Below, piece after piece: positions 55,950 through 64,000 of a stretch of DNA of 64,000 bases (position 1 is the first letter of the stretch; each line of letters opens with the position of its first letter). The notes under the pieces were generated by a model. That model had not been told where the DNA came from and did no database searches. It was given only the letters and a program-made list of their open reading frames with translations. The position numbers and the translations under genes were made by a program. Source of the stretch: Cyathus striatus (taxonomy: Eukaryota > Basidiomycota > Agaricomycetes > Agaricales > Nidulariaceae); assembly GCA_025738555.1 (NCBI GenBank), contig JAOVFP010000010.1, positions 3,917,501 to 3,981,500 on the forward strand, written 5' to 3'.

Positions 55950-57592
55950 CTACTCTTCGTCTTCTTCTTGTTCCTCCTCCTCGTTACTCCCGGACTCATC
56001 AGTCTCCGCTGGAGTACGCTCCTCTGTCACCTGTGTGGTTGTCATCAACCTGTTCAACGTGCCCATCAACTCCATGTGCATGTTGACGTTCCTCCCCAAG
56101 GCCTCCATCAGCATGTCTGATAAGGGACTTCCGGAGTTGAGCTGCATCGCCAACTTGTCACGCTCATTCTCCGCCAGATAAAGCTGGTCCCTCAGAATCT
56201 TGCACTCAGTGTCAAACATCTTCCCCTTGGTCCACAATTCATCCGCATGTTTCTCTGCGACCTCTAACTTTGACCTCACCACCGCCAGTTGCATCTGCAA
56301 CTCCTCCACCAATTTCTCCTGCCCAGCATCACCAGTCTGCATCTTCTCCAGACCTCTTCTCCGCTCCTCTGCGTTCCCCAGGACTACAGTCCCCCACATT
56401 ATTCCCTCGTTTTTGCATCTCCCCTTCTTCGTCCGACACGCCTCGCACGCCTTGTGGTTCATCTTCTTTCCCCTAGGAGCAAGTCAGAACAACTCCGAAA
56501 AGAGAAACGGACAACTTACTCGAGATCCAATAGGCACTCCCTGTTTAACTTACTGCATACACTGCAGGGGACCTTGGGCAAGACATACGCCTCTTTCTCC
56601 TTTTTCTCCGCGGCCGTCTTGGCTTTCTCCACACCCTTACCCTTCTTCTCTGCTGATGCCCTTACTTCTCCCATCTCGACGTCGGACTTGTCCCCAGCCT
56701 GGCTCTCTGTGCCAGTACGACTCTTGCTTCCAGACTGGCTAGCCTTGCTGCTAGTGTTGTCTTCCACCACCTCGTCGTCGATCAGAACCTTGCTCTTTAT
56801 TCCCTTGCGTTGGGAAGTCTGGGTCATAGTCTTCTTTTTAGGCGGTTTTGGTGTCGCCTCTGTCGTGTCCTCCGGATTCGTGTCGGTGCGCCTTCTCTTG
56901 GAGCCACCCTCGTTCTCCGTCCACTGGACGTTCTTCCCCACCTCTTCCTCCGGAGCTATGGTGTGGCCTTCAGCCTCCAGCTGCTGAACAGTGTGTTCAC
57001 AGTCAGCAATCTGCTCCGCGTTCATGTAAGTACCTACCTGTGGGTTGGTTGTTACCTCCAGCTCTACCACAGTAGTTGGAACTCCTACATTTGTAGGACC
57101 TACCTCTGCCAATGCTTCCTCTACCACTTTTTCCACCGGAGTCGACTCGTCCACTGGCATCACCAAACTATCAGCATTCCTATGGGTTCGTAAGGACATC
57201 TCCACCGATTCTCGACTAAACGAGATTACTCCCAACCTTGCAACTGCTGTCTCATACTCCGCATGTATTGGTAGAGTAGTGCCTTGCACTGTCGATTCCT
57301 CCACTGGGCGACCAGTTAGTCGTGCCATCGTTTGAGCAACCCTCGCCTTTGTCTCTTCCTGCTTACGTTTCTTTTCTCATACTGCCTCCAATTGTCGGTC
57401 TCCCTTGTCCACTTCCATGGCATCTTCCTTCTCCGCCTCACTCTCTGTCCCATCCTTCTTGGCTCCCTTTTTCTCCACCTTCTTGCCCCTTAGCTCCTTT
57501 TCGAGGGCTTCTACCTCCACTCGTCTGTGAAGGAGTAATCTAAGTTTCTCCTCGCACGTTGGGTCTTCGATTGAAGGAACAGAGGCAGTCAT
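55950..57592 (-). CDS. Antisense two-exon gene for a Zn2Cys6-like, coiled-coil protein
   Basis: Exon 1 is 57592-56520 from MTASVPSIEDPTCEEKLRLL. Intron 56473-56519 (GTAAGT.., CTGAC branch-like site, ..CTAG, 47 nt). Exon 2 is 56472-55950, TAG stop. Splicing is phase-correct and gives 531 codons. It joins CSVCSKLNREC to ACEACRTKKGRC across a 13-residue linker, a CX2CX6C-X13-CX2CX6C pattern close to the fungal Zn2Cys6 binuclear cluster. N-terminal basic/acidic helices, a lysine-rich middle with PKPPKKK, and a C-terminal coiled coil (EELQMQLAVVRSKLEVAEKH) ending in a glutamate run suggest a nuclear DNA-binding or chromatin factor; this is inference. One in-frame TGA at 57377-57379 is CGA in ancestry, judged from the copy at 17-451. 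Confidence 0.8.
56473..56519 (-). other. Spliceosomal intron in the antisense gene
   Basis: 47 nt on the minus strand, GTAAGTTGTCC at the 5' side, TTCTGACTTGC near the 3' side and CTAG at the end. Without its removal the zinc cluster is cut by a stop. On the sense transcript it reads as CTAG..ACTTAC and would not be recognised, so it survives retrotransposition. Confidence 0.85.
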
Positions 57593-57756
57593 TTTTAAGC
57601 GGTCATGTGCAAATGAGTTGGTGTAGCAGGGTAAAAATGATTTTGATTTTTCCTCCACAGCTGACCTTTATATATCCGGACCTGATGTCAAAACGCCAAT
57701 CAAATTTTCAAAAGCCTATTGTTTGATCACGTGCTCAGGCCTCGAGGCTTGGCCTT
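57593..57756 (-). promoter_or_regulatory. Putative promoter of the antisense gene
   Basis: On the minus strand GATATATAAAGG (about 57665-57676) lies about 75 bp upstream of the ATG. GATCACGTG and CGTGATCAA-type palindromic text (about 57724-57732) lies further upstream. The segment is strongly conserved with 452-618, beyond what the degenerate neighbouring coding shows. Confidence 0.55.
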
Positions 57757-57769
57757 AAGGGGGGAATAC
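57757..57769 (+). promoter_or_regulatory. Polypurine tract of the gypsy element
   Basis: AAGGGGGGAATAC directly before the 3' LTR, the usual site of plus-strand priming. Identical to 619-631. Confidence 0.9.
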
Positions 57770-58144
57770 TGTCATATCCTGTATCACCTACCTCTGGACC
57801 CCTATGTTCTTACTCCGCCTTTCCCTTTGTTTACTCTGGACTTTGATTATGTTCTTAATATTACTTATTGATTACTGTACATAGATTACTCTTGTTTCCT
57901 TTCTTCCGTTCTACTGAGCTATCCTCTCAGTATTGTAGTATACATCTCATAGTGAGTCACTTATCATTCTTAAGTGTGCCACTATCTGTTTTACTTTACA
58001 CCGCCATACACGCTCACTTCTCCGATGTGTTTTATTATGTTTAATTAGTTATAGTCTTCATTCTATGTACACCTACCCTGACTGTACTTCTCTGCTGGCC
58101 TTGGCCAGCAGCCTTTACTTACTCTGAGTCTCTAGTATTTAAGT
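57770..58144 (+). mobile_element. 3' LTR of the gypsy element, truncated
   Basis: Matches the first ~370 bp of 49424-50074 up to AGTATTTAAGTA, with only a few differences plus a short CTGGCCTTGGCCAG palindromic gain near 58094-58107. The rest is replaced by AGGGTG repeats. Truncation removes the 3' LTR end, so new insertion from this copy is unlikely. Confidence 0.92.
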
Positions 58145-58610
58145 AAGGGTGAGGGTGAGGGTGAGGGAGGAGACAGAGGGGGAAGATATGTGCCCTCATC
58201 ACTTGTGAGACAAGGACAGAAGAGAGGGTGAGGAGCCTGAGAAGGAAATGTTTACCCTCGTCACTTGCAGACCAGGGCAAAAGGGAAGGGGCACAGGGAG
58301 AAAATATGTTCCCTCATCACTTGCAAGATGAGGGACAAAGATGCTAGCAATGGAGATGCAAGGAAGCACTTGCCCTTGTCACTTGCAGCTGAGGGTGAGA
58401 GAGGGGAGAAAATGTGTCCCCTTGTCATTTGTGAGATGGGGGATGAAGACACCAGTGATGGAGAAGGGAGGAAACACTTGCCCTTGTCACTTGCAGATGA
58501 GGGTGGGGGAGGGGGAGAGGAAATATGTCCCTTGTCACTTGCAACGCAGGGGACAGAAGTATGGGTGAGTGAGAGGGAGGAAGAGGGCAAGGAGTGCAGA
58601 GAGAAAATGT
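58145..58610. repeat. CTTGTCACTTGCAGATGAGGG minisatellite
   Basis: Begins with four AGGGTG units, then five or six 60-90-bp units with TG(C/T)CC(C/T)(T/C)(G/C)TCACTTG core, related to 1140-1455 and repeat E. Open frames in it are artefacts. Confidence 0.82.
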
Positions 58611-58704
58611 GTTAGCAGTGGCAGTGTGCACAGCACATGAGGCAATAGCCAGATAATAACTATAGGATGTTTGGTTATATTTGTAGTAATGTTAGTTTGG
58701 CTTA

Positions 58705-58795
58705 GTAGTTAAAGACATCTGTTAGTACTTATTAAGCACTAGCTATGGTACAGATTGCTAATTCGATTCTCTGCAGTAACATTCATGAACTTATT
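58705..58795 (+). pseudogene. tRNA-like sequence
   Basis: GTTAGTTTGGCTTAGTAGTT resembles a tRNA acceptor and D-arm. ATCTGT..ACAGAT can form an anticodon stem enclosing an intron-like 27 nt. ATTCGATTCTCTGCAGTAAC resembles a T-loop and 3' acceptor (GTTA pairs with TAAC). Stems have mismatches where CpGs would be expected, which suggests decay. Identity unknown. Confidence 0.38.
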
Positions 58796-58884
58796 TTTTT
58801 CTTATATTATTAGTAAGAAACTCTGTTCCAATTGCCTGGTATGATGTACAGGTAAAAATCAGGTGAACTACAGATAAAGTACAG

Positions 58885-59003
58885 TATTCTATCTGAAGTT
58901 ATGTACTACTATTATTGTAGTGCATGCATTGAGTGAGGGCTGCAGATGCTTGCTAATAGCTATGCATGAAGCCACTAATACATTGTGAATCTGCCACTGT
59001 CAT
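58885..59003 (+). repeat. Dispersed repeat H, copy 2
   Basis: Reverse complement of 38990-39105 (GTGCATGCATTGAGTGAGGG, GCTATGCATGAAGCCACTAA). No target duplication or coding content seen. Confidence 0.8.
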
Positions 59004-59189
59004 GAGTGAAACTTGATTAGTCATAAATATACACATATGGCTATATGGCCCAATGTCCAGAATCCACATCATCAGGATCTTTCCAAATATACTACCAAAT
59101 AATTCTCATGAGGCAGTGCCTCCCAAGAAGCAAACATATGGAAACACAAGTCAACACCCAACTTCTTGGTGACCAATAATCGATACCAT
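59004..59189. other. Short spacer
   Basis: No supported feature; leads into the ATTGTTC-rich repeat. Confidence 0.4.
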
Positions 59190-60276
59190 TAAAAATAGGA
59201 CACCATTGTTCTTCACACCCATTGTTTAGAACAATGCCTACACATTTGATTACCAAGGACATACTATTGTTTCTAATAATAGGATTCCATTGTTCCTCAC
59301 ACCCATTGTTCAGAACAATGCCTATGCATTCGCTTACCAAGAACATGCCATTGTTTCTAATAATAGGACTCCATTGTTCTTTTGCATCCATTGTGCAGAA
59401 CAATGTCCCCCTATTATCCCATTGTCTTCATATTCATTGTCTGTCAGGATCTATAAATAGAATTCCATTGTTCATCACCAGAACAATATAAAACTATTTC
59501 TGTCATCATTGTTCAAGATCTGACTCATCTCCTTGAATACTATTGTTCTGTACAGCCTCCACCTCAAGATAATGAATCTGCCACTACCAAATTTGGAGAA
59601 CAATAAAGGATTAGTTTTGGATAGGATTAGTCAGCAGTAGGAGGAAAAGAGCATAAAAGGGGAGAGGAATTGAGCCTTGGACAGTAGTTTTATCCATTAC
59701 CAAATAGCATGTCACTAGCTAGGATCTTACTCACCAGTCCATCCCCAGTAGTTATTCTTACACATTAAATACAGAATCTATTGTGCTTGTCTTCAGTTCT
59801 ATTAGTAATGTAAATGACACAGTGAAATTCACCATATAAATATATTCATAGTAATCCAAGTAACTCAACTCAACTCAATGTAATGCAGCTCAACTCAATG
59901 TATCAAATCTCATTATCACTTATATTATATCTATTCAGTAGCAGCACATATTAGTTTATGTGCTGCAGCCATCAAGCTACAGTCAGAAACAACCAAGGCC
60001 CTCAACTTCATTTCAACCTTCACCACAGCATAAATCTTTATATACAGCCTTCACTGTACATACAAGCTTTCTTAGTATTTCTAGCAGTCATTGTTACCAT
60101 ATACAGCTTTAGCTGTATACTTTAGAAACTCCCACAGTTCATCTCTTATTTACAGCCTTTGCTGTACCATACCAGTCAAGAGCCAAGTTCTAAGCAAACC
60201 TAGCAAAGCCCCACAGTTCATTTCCTATTTACAGTCTTTACTGTACATCCCATATCATAGGAGTTTGCAGGAATAC
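59190..60276 (+). mobile_element. Retroelement fragment with ATTGTTC family (family 3) LTR-like sequence
   Basis: 59190-59530 has at least ten ATTGTTC/GAACAAT motifs in ~60-70-bp units (CCATTGTTCTTCACACCCAT). The CTATTGTTCTGTACAGCCTC and TTTGGAGAACAATAAAGGAT block follows, then GCATAAAAGGGGAG as TATA-like sequence and a long pyrimidine-rich part with repeated TACAGCCTT(C/T)(A/G)CTGTAC. It ends GTTTGCAGGAATAC, a polypurine-like tract immediately before the family 2 LTR. Confidence 0.5.
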
Positions 60277-60732
60277 TGTCATATCCATGACAAAACCCCT
60301 AGGATTAAATAATCATTGTTATGTTTTCATCTGAGCATTGTACATTTCCTCCAGACTGTATACATTTGTTATATATTGAACTTTTACTTATTTAATGTTT
60401 ACTTGTTATTGTTTACTTGTTCCTTCCCTTTATTATTACCATTGTTCTATGCCTTTCCATTTACTTCTAGTACATTTCATTAAATCTGTCCCCATTAGTT
60501 TTACCCCATTCTTTATTATCTACCCTGTTCTTTATCTTTACCATAGTCTTCGGTGTTATATGTTGACTGTAATCTAGAAGTGTGGAACTAGTCTACTGTA
60601 GTCTACATTTCTTTGGAGTTACTTATCCCTTAGTATACCACAAACTCATAGACACTAACTCCCTCCATATTCAGAACAAAGTAATTACTATATAAACTAC
60701 TTTACTTTGTAAGTAGACTACAGTTTCAAATC
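60277..60732 (+). mobile_element. LTR family 2, 3' truncated
   Basis: Starts TGTCATATCCATGAC and follows 15874-16459 through TTATATATTGAACT, CATTTCTTTGGAGTTACTTA and TTTACTTTGTAAGTAGACT, then stops at TTTCAAATC. The remaining ~250 bp are replaced by transposon C sequence. Confidence 0.8.
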
Positions 60733-62232
60733 CTTTTTCAACATTTTCCAATGTGTCACACTTTTCCCACATTTTCCAACCTTTCACACATGTGTGACAA
60801 GTATAATAACTGTGGGAAACACATTACAACTGTGACAATAGAGTCTACCTGGAGTCCACCTGATCTTGTACATGAGTGAGATATACAGCTTATTCTCACT
60901 AGATTCTCATTGGACTCTCTGAGATTCATCTCATTATAGTATCACTAGACTCTAAAGTACCTAGTTTAGTGCAATATAGTATAAATTAAAATATATGTAA
61001 TTTCACTCACACCATGTATGCTCACTAAGAAGGTGCTTGGTGGGTAAGACTCGGATGCAAAATGCTTCCAGGCGAAGTAAAGTAAAAGGGGGGGTGTCAA
61101 AGACTGACATTCACGAAGGGAAACAGCTTAGTGAACACTTTGATGCGCATTTTGATGTGCATTCCTTAATTTTGGACTTAGCATGAGCTTATGACTTCTC
61201 ACTTCGTGTTGCACTTAGAATCTCAAAGCTCACACAAATACTAAAGCACAATGCTAGATGGTATTTCTTGGGGTACAGGAGACTGCCCTCATCCTACTTA
61301 ACTCTACCTATTAAATATCCTACAAAACTATAGCTAGAGGAACTATATAGTTAATACAAAAGCAGTAATTGTGCATTAGCTAAGCTGTAAAGTAGACATT
61401 GTAGACTAGCTACAAGAGTCTGGGATGGACCAGAGTAAATCATGGTTTGACATGCATATGAGCACCAAGAATGCATCCATATGGGAAGATAACAAAGTAC
61501 AATAGAACCTGTCTGCAGGTGAGGCACTCCATATGAAAGTATGATGCTGCACACTTTGACATGTGGAAATGGGAAATGCTGAATCAGCCTGCCAGGAATG
61601 CTGGGTCTCAGACCTAGCCAGGTGCCTATGACGTGCTGATGCACAGCACTGGTACAGCGTGGTTAGATAGTGGCACTTGCCATGGGTCTGGTCCTCATGC
61701 CTGTTTCTATGACGCGATAACATTGCTTCGATAATCTATTATTAGAATAGATGTGTGCTTAGCTCAATCTCTGGCCTTACTGGTAATTACCCCTCACTGA
61801 TGTCGAGAATAAACTCTGACCTCAATGTTTCTATTCTTAGATGCTTTCCTACTTAGGCTAGTAATGTCCCTTATTAGCGCGGATCATTCCCACGCTGGCT
61901 AATGGTTCAGGACCTCTACCTTAGCTACTAATTCCAACCCAGATATATTATACCATTTGTAAGTAGCGCATAGAATATAGAAATAATGTTTTTATAGTAG
62001 GTAGAAGTACGCTAGGCATATTAACTCTCAGAGACTCTCACCCAATGAGAATTAGGTGAGATTGTAGTGAGATGAAAATTGTTCATTTTCTCAGTGTAGT
62101 CTCACCAATGTCTCACTAATATCTCTCCACACTCTCAGATATACCACTAAAATTAACCTGAACTCTCACTAGAGTATCAGAGAATCTCATGAGAATCTCA
62201 CTGGATTCTACTGAGACTGTGGGTTAGTGACA
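60733..62232 (+). mobile_element. Transposon C, copy 2, L-end missing, with a ~1-kb insertion
   Basis: 60733-60965 and 62030-62232 together are the reverse complement of parts of 25084-25440 (TTTCACACATGTGTGACAAG, CAGCTTATTCTCACTAGATT, TAGTGACATGACCTC). The right border ends GTGACATGACCTC followed by GAAAAAGG. The left border is a truncation at the LTR junction. A CpG-containing insert separates the two parts. Confidence 0.75.
60970..62025. mobile_element. Insertion inside transposon C copy 2, possible LTR
   Basis: Interrupts the AGTGAGA subterminal repeat. It contains a strong purine run AAAGTAAAAGGGGGGG (about 61078-61096) followed by TGTCAAAGACTGAC, as expected for a polypurine tract and LTR start, and possibly ends near TACGCTAGGCA. 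CpGs such as GACGCGATAAC and TAGCGCGGATC are preserved, so it is young. No coding region or target duplication is established. Confidence 0.4.
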
Positions 62233-62249
62233 TGACCTCGAAAAAGGTA

Positions 62250-63100
62250 AGAAAATATTCATTTACATGCATAAAATGTGTATCTAAATATTTATATTGT
62301 CTACAGTTGAAGAACAGGAATCTGATAGATATGAAACCAATAACAAAAGTGAAAATAAAGGTTTGAGTTCATAGCTTACATATATATTTACTAACACAAG
62401 TTATATTTCAGAGAATACTAGTTCAAGTGATGGACCAGGTGTAAGTTATGAAAATGAATCAGATCACAGTGATGATAGGTGATATTAGTATCACATCTTT
62501 CAAGCCTGACAAAAAGCACACAGAAGATCAGATCAGTAAGGGTAAAGGTAAGAAAAATTCAGTAATATTATAACTGTATTACTGTATTTAAAATTTTGAA
62601 AGAGAGTGATAAGTCCAATGACAATCATACAGAAGATAGAACCAGTAAGAATAAAGGTATAGATCTTCAGTAATATTTGTATTTATACTAACTCATTGTT
62701 CTTTGCAGAGGGAGACATCATCATTACTAGTCCACCAGTTAGTCCACCTTGTGCTACCAGTAAACCAGGCATGGTAGACACAGTGGATATCACCAATATT
62801 AGCCTTAAAGGTTCTTCAAGGAGTGAAGATAAACCTACTATTTGTATAAATACATATGTACTAACTCTAAGTAGGTGGCATTCTTAGAGAAAATGCACTT
62901 GGAAATCACCCAAATTCCACCGACTTTCACAGTGCTGTTGGTCCAGTTAAGGGGCAGGTTTGGCTGTATGTATCCAATGCAGATCCTAGTACTGTCATGG
63001 TACCTGAAGTGGCTTCATTTATATTGAAGCATAACCTTACTGTAACCATTGGACCTGTCTTGAAAAAACTCAAAGACAAAGCCAAACATTTCTTTAGTAT
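62250..63100 (+). pseudogene. Multi-exon gene of unknown function, cut by a transposon end
   Basis: Short exons separated by AT-rich introns read EEQESDRYETNNKSENK, ENTSSSDGPGVSYENESDHS, FKPDKKHTEDQISK, SNDNHTEDRTSK and GDIIITSPPVSPPCATSKPG. Several end just before GTTTGAG, GTAAGAA or GTATAG donor-like sites. A final exon (about 62890-63095) reads VGPVKGQVWLYVSNADPST, VPEVASFILKHNLTVTIGPV and LKKLKDKAKHFF. Two exons share the (H)TEDQ/RISK phrase, suggesting internal exon duplication. The frame then enters the transposon R-end at 63107. No family recognised. Confidence 0.4.
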
Positions 63101-63106
63101 GTTTTC

Positions 63107-63225
63107 GAGGTCTTTACACTCACCCCCATTCCATTCAGACTCCAGATGGACTCCATGGATTCCACAGACTATCCAGACAGACTTCAAGGATTTTCCAGAT
63201 AGTCCATGGATTCCTCTCTATTAGA
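63107..63225 (-). mobile_element. Transposon A-type R-end
   Basis: GAGGTCTTTACACTCACCCCC followed by CAGACTCCAGATGGACTCC and further GGA(T/C)TCC motifs. In the R-type orientation the body of the element should extend to the right; the L-end is not seen before the window ends or the copy is truncated near 63225. Confidence 0.65.
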
Positions 63226-63435
63226 GACTATTAGTATTACTAGTTACTGGTTATTATTATTAGTTACCTTTAATTAATTTATAGTAAAAAGATGTAACAT
63301 GCTGGAATCAGACCCTGAGTGAATGGACAAGTCACATGGACAACTGGAGCATGTGCAATTACTGATACACCAAATGGTTATATATATTTATAAGACAGAA
63401 CACTACATAATCACCATATATTTCACTTTCTGAAA
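63226..63435. other. Short spacer
   Basis: AT-rich with (TATTAGTTACT)-like runs; no supported feature. Confidence 0.4.
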
Positions 63436-64000
63436 ATAGTATGTCATTTTTCCCACCCTATTTTTTCCTTCTCTCTCACATCAACACTTCCACCCTCCCA
63501 CATCAATGCATCAAGCACCTCAAACCCCCTTCCCATATTGTTGCCTCAAGCCCCCTTCTCATGTCATTGCCTCAAGCCCTCTCCCACATTGGTGCCTCAA
63601 GACTCCTTCCCATGTCGTCGTCTCAAGACCCCTTTTCATGTCATCAACCTATGCCCACCTCCCATGTTGTTGCTCAAATTGACTCTCAAGCGCAAGATCA
63701 ATAGCACAGCAAGATTGATAATGTATGGAATAGGTGCTGTGGTGTGAATGGTTGTGCATGTGTGAGCATGCATACAATCCAAAGGTATGCATCTCTTCCC
63801 TCCCTCATTCTCATCTCACAACTAATGGCTCCCCCTCGTCTCCTCCTGCTGCCTCATCTCACAAGTGACAAGGGTAACAGTGTCTCCCTGCCACCTCAGC
63901 CACTTGTCTCACAAATGACAAGTGCACTTCCACTGCCACCTTGTCTGGCAAGTGACAAGCATGTGTTCATGCATGTGTCCCCCCTCATTGCTTGCCAGGA
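63436..64000 (+). repeat. Repeat E, copy 2 (reverse of 27330-28440), continuing past the window
   Basis: 63480-63680 repeats GCCTCAAG(C/A)CCC.(C/T)TCCCA(C/T)(A/G)T in ~28-bp units. 63690-63780 is the shared unique bridge (GTGAATGGTTGTGCATGTGT). 63790-64000 starts the CTTGTCTCACAAATGACAAG minisatellite. Same order as the copy at 27-28 kb in the opposite orientation. Confidence 0.8.

Larger units (their letters stand above)
49424..58144 (+). mobile_element. Chromodomain Ty3/gypsy retrotransposon with an antisense gene
   Basis: Order: 5' LTR, gag, pol (protease, reverse transcriptase, RNase H, integrase, chromodomain), an antisense two-exon gene, polypurine tract and truncated 3' LTR. It is much richer in CpG than the rest of the window. 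Coding damage is light: one extra C, a TGG-to-TGA and three further stops in gag-pol, and one stop in the antisense gene. The missing 3' LTR end is replaced by minisatellite, so target duplication cannot be tested. Confidence 0.95.

Noticed and set aside
61351..61723. Two overlapping minus-strand frames of about 100 codons
   Set aside because: No recognisable motif; they fall in a probable LTR and overlap in different frames.

Overview
This is a repeat-dominated, gene-poor stretch of a fungal nuclear genome, almost certainly a basidiomycete and probably an agaricomycete. The evidence is short introns of about 47-51 nt with GT..AG and CTRAC-like branch sites, a CxC5/CxC6 gene of the type that accompanies KDZ (Kyakuja-Dileera-Zisupton) transposons, a PIF/Harbinger transposase paired with a Myb-like DUF6818-type gene, chromodomain Ty3/gypsy elements, and pervasive CpG-to-TpG/CpA decay. 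No intact housekeeping gene is visible. The only cellular-gene remnants recognised are a broken mitochondrial Lon protease piece and two 18S rRNA 5' fragments.

Layout. 0-1.7 kb: 3' end of a gypsy element, ending in a truncated LTR, a minisatellite and a purine tract. 1.8-6 kb: broken CxC6/CxC5 genes, one carrying a perfect 291-bp tandem duplication across an intron. 6-8.4 kb: gypsy integrase debris with an inverted duplication, then an ATTGTTC-rich LTR-like repeat. 8.4-10.15 kb and 18.0-19.5 kb: two copies of a non-autonomous DNA transposon with 8-bp target duplications. 10.9-11.3 kb: Lon fragment. 12.3-14.2 kb: AT-rich, with a perfect hairpin and an 18S scrap. 14.4-16.5 kb: minisatellites, each invaded by a solo LTR. 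20.3-24.8 kb: a Harbinger element whose transposase is split by a solo LTR. 25.1-26.2 kb: a third DNA transposon of the same end type. 26.5-27.3 kb: a decayed multi-exon gene for a small secreted protein. 27.4-28.9 kb: minisatellite, tRNA-like sequence and a transposon end. 31.4-33.2 kb: LTR plus decayed pol. 33.2-37.3 kb: inverted and tandem repeats. 37.4-44.2 kb: nested LTRs, three tiny solo LTRs with perfect target duplications, an 18S fragment, and a 3.2-kb DNA transposon holding another transposon. 45.4-49.3 kb: decayed genes and a foldback minisatellite element. 49.4-58.1 kb: a nearly complete chromodomain Ty3/gypsy element. 58.1-64 kb: more minisatellite, LTR and transposon pieces.

The most interesting system is the gypsy element at 49424-58144. 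Besides gag and pol it carries, between pol and the 3' LTR and on the opposite strand, a 531-codon gene with its own TATA-like box and a 47-nt intron. Splicing this intron assembles a Zn2Cys6-like cluster followed by a coiled coil. A second copy of the same arrangement lies at 17-632, so the antisense gene belongs to the family. The second system is a set of DNA transposons sharing asymmetric ends (CAGTA.. and GAGGTC..) and 8-bp target duplications. Each subfamily has its own subterminal motif and carries its own minisatellite.

Nearly every in-frame stop in the recognisable genes can be read as CGA to TGA, CAA/CAG to TAA/TAG or TGG to TGA. This fits cytosine deamination of methylated repeats, and the CpG-rich 49.4-58.1 kb element stands out as the youngest large insertion.
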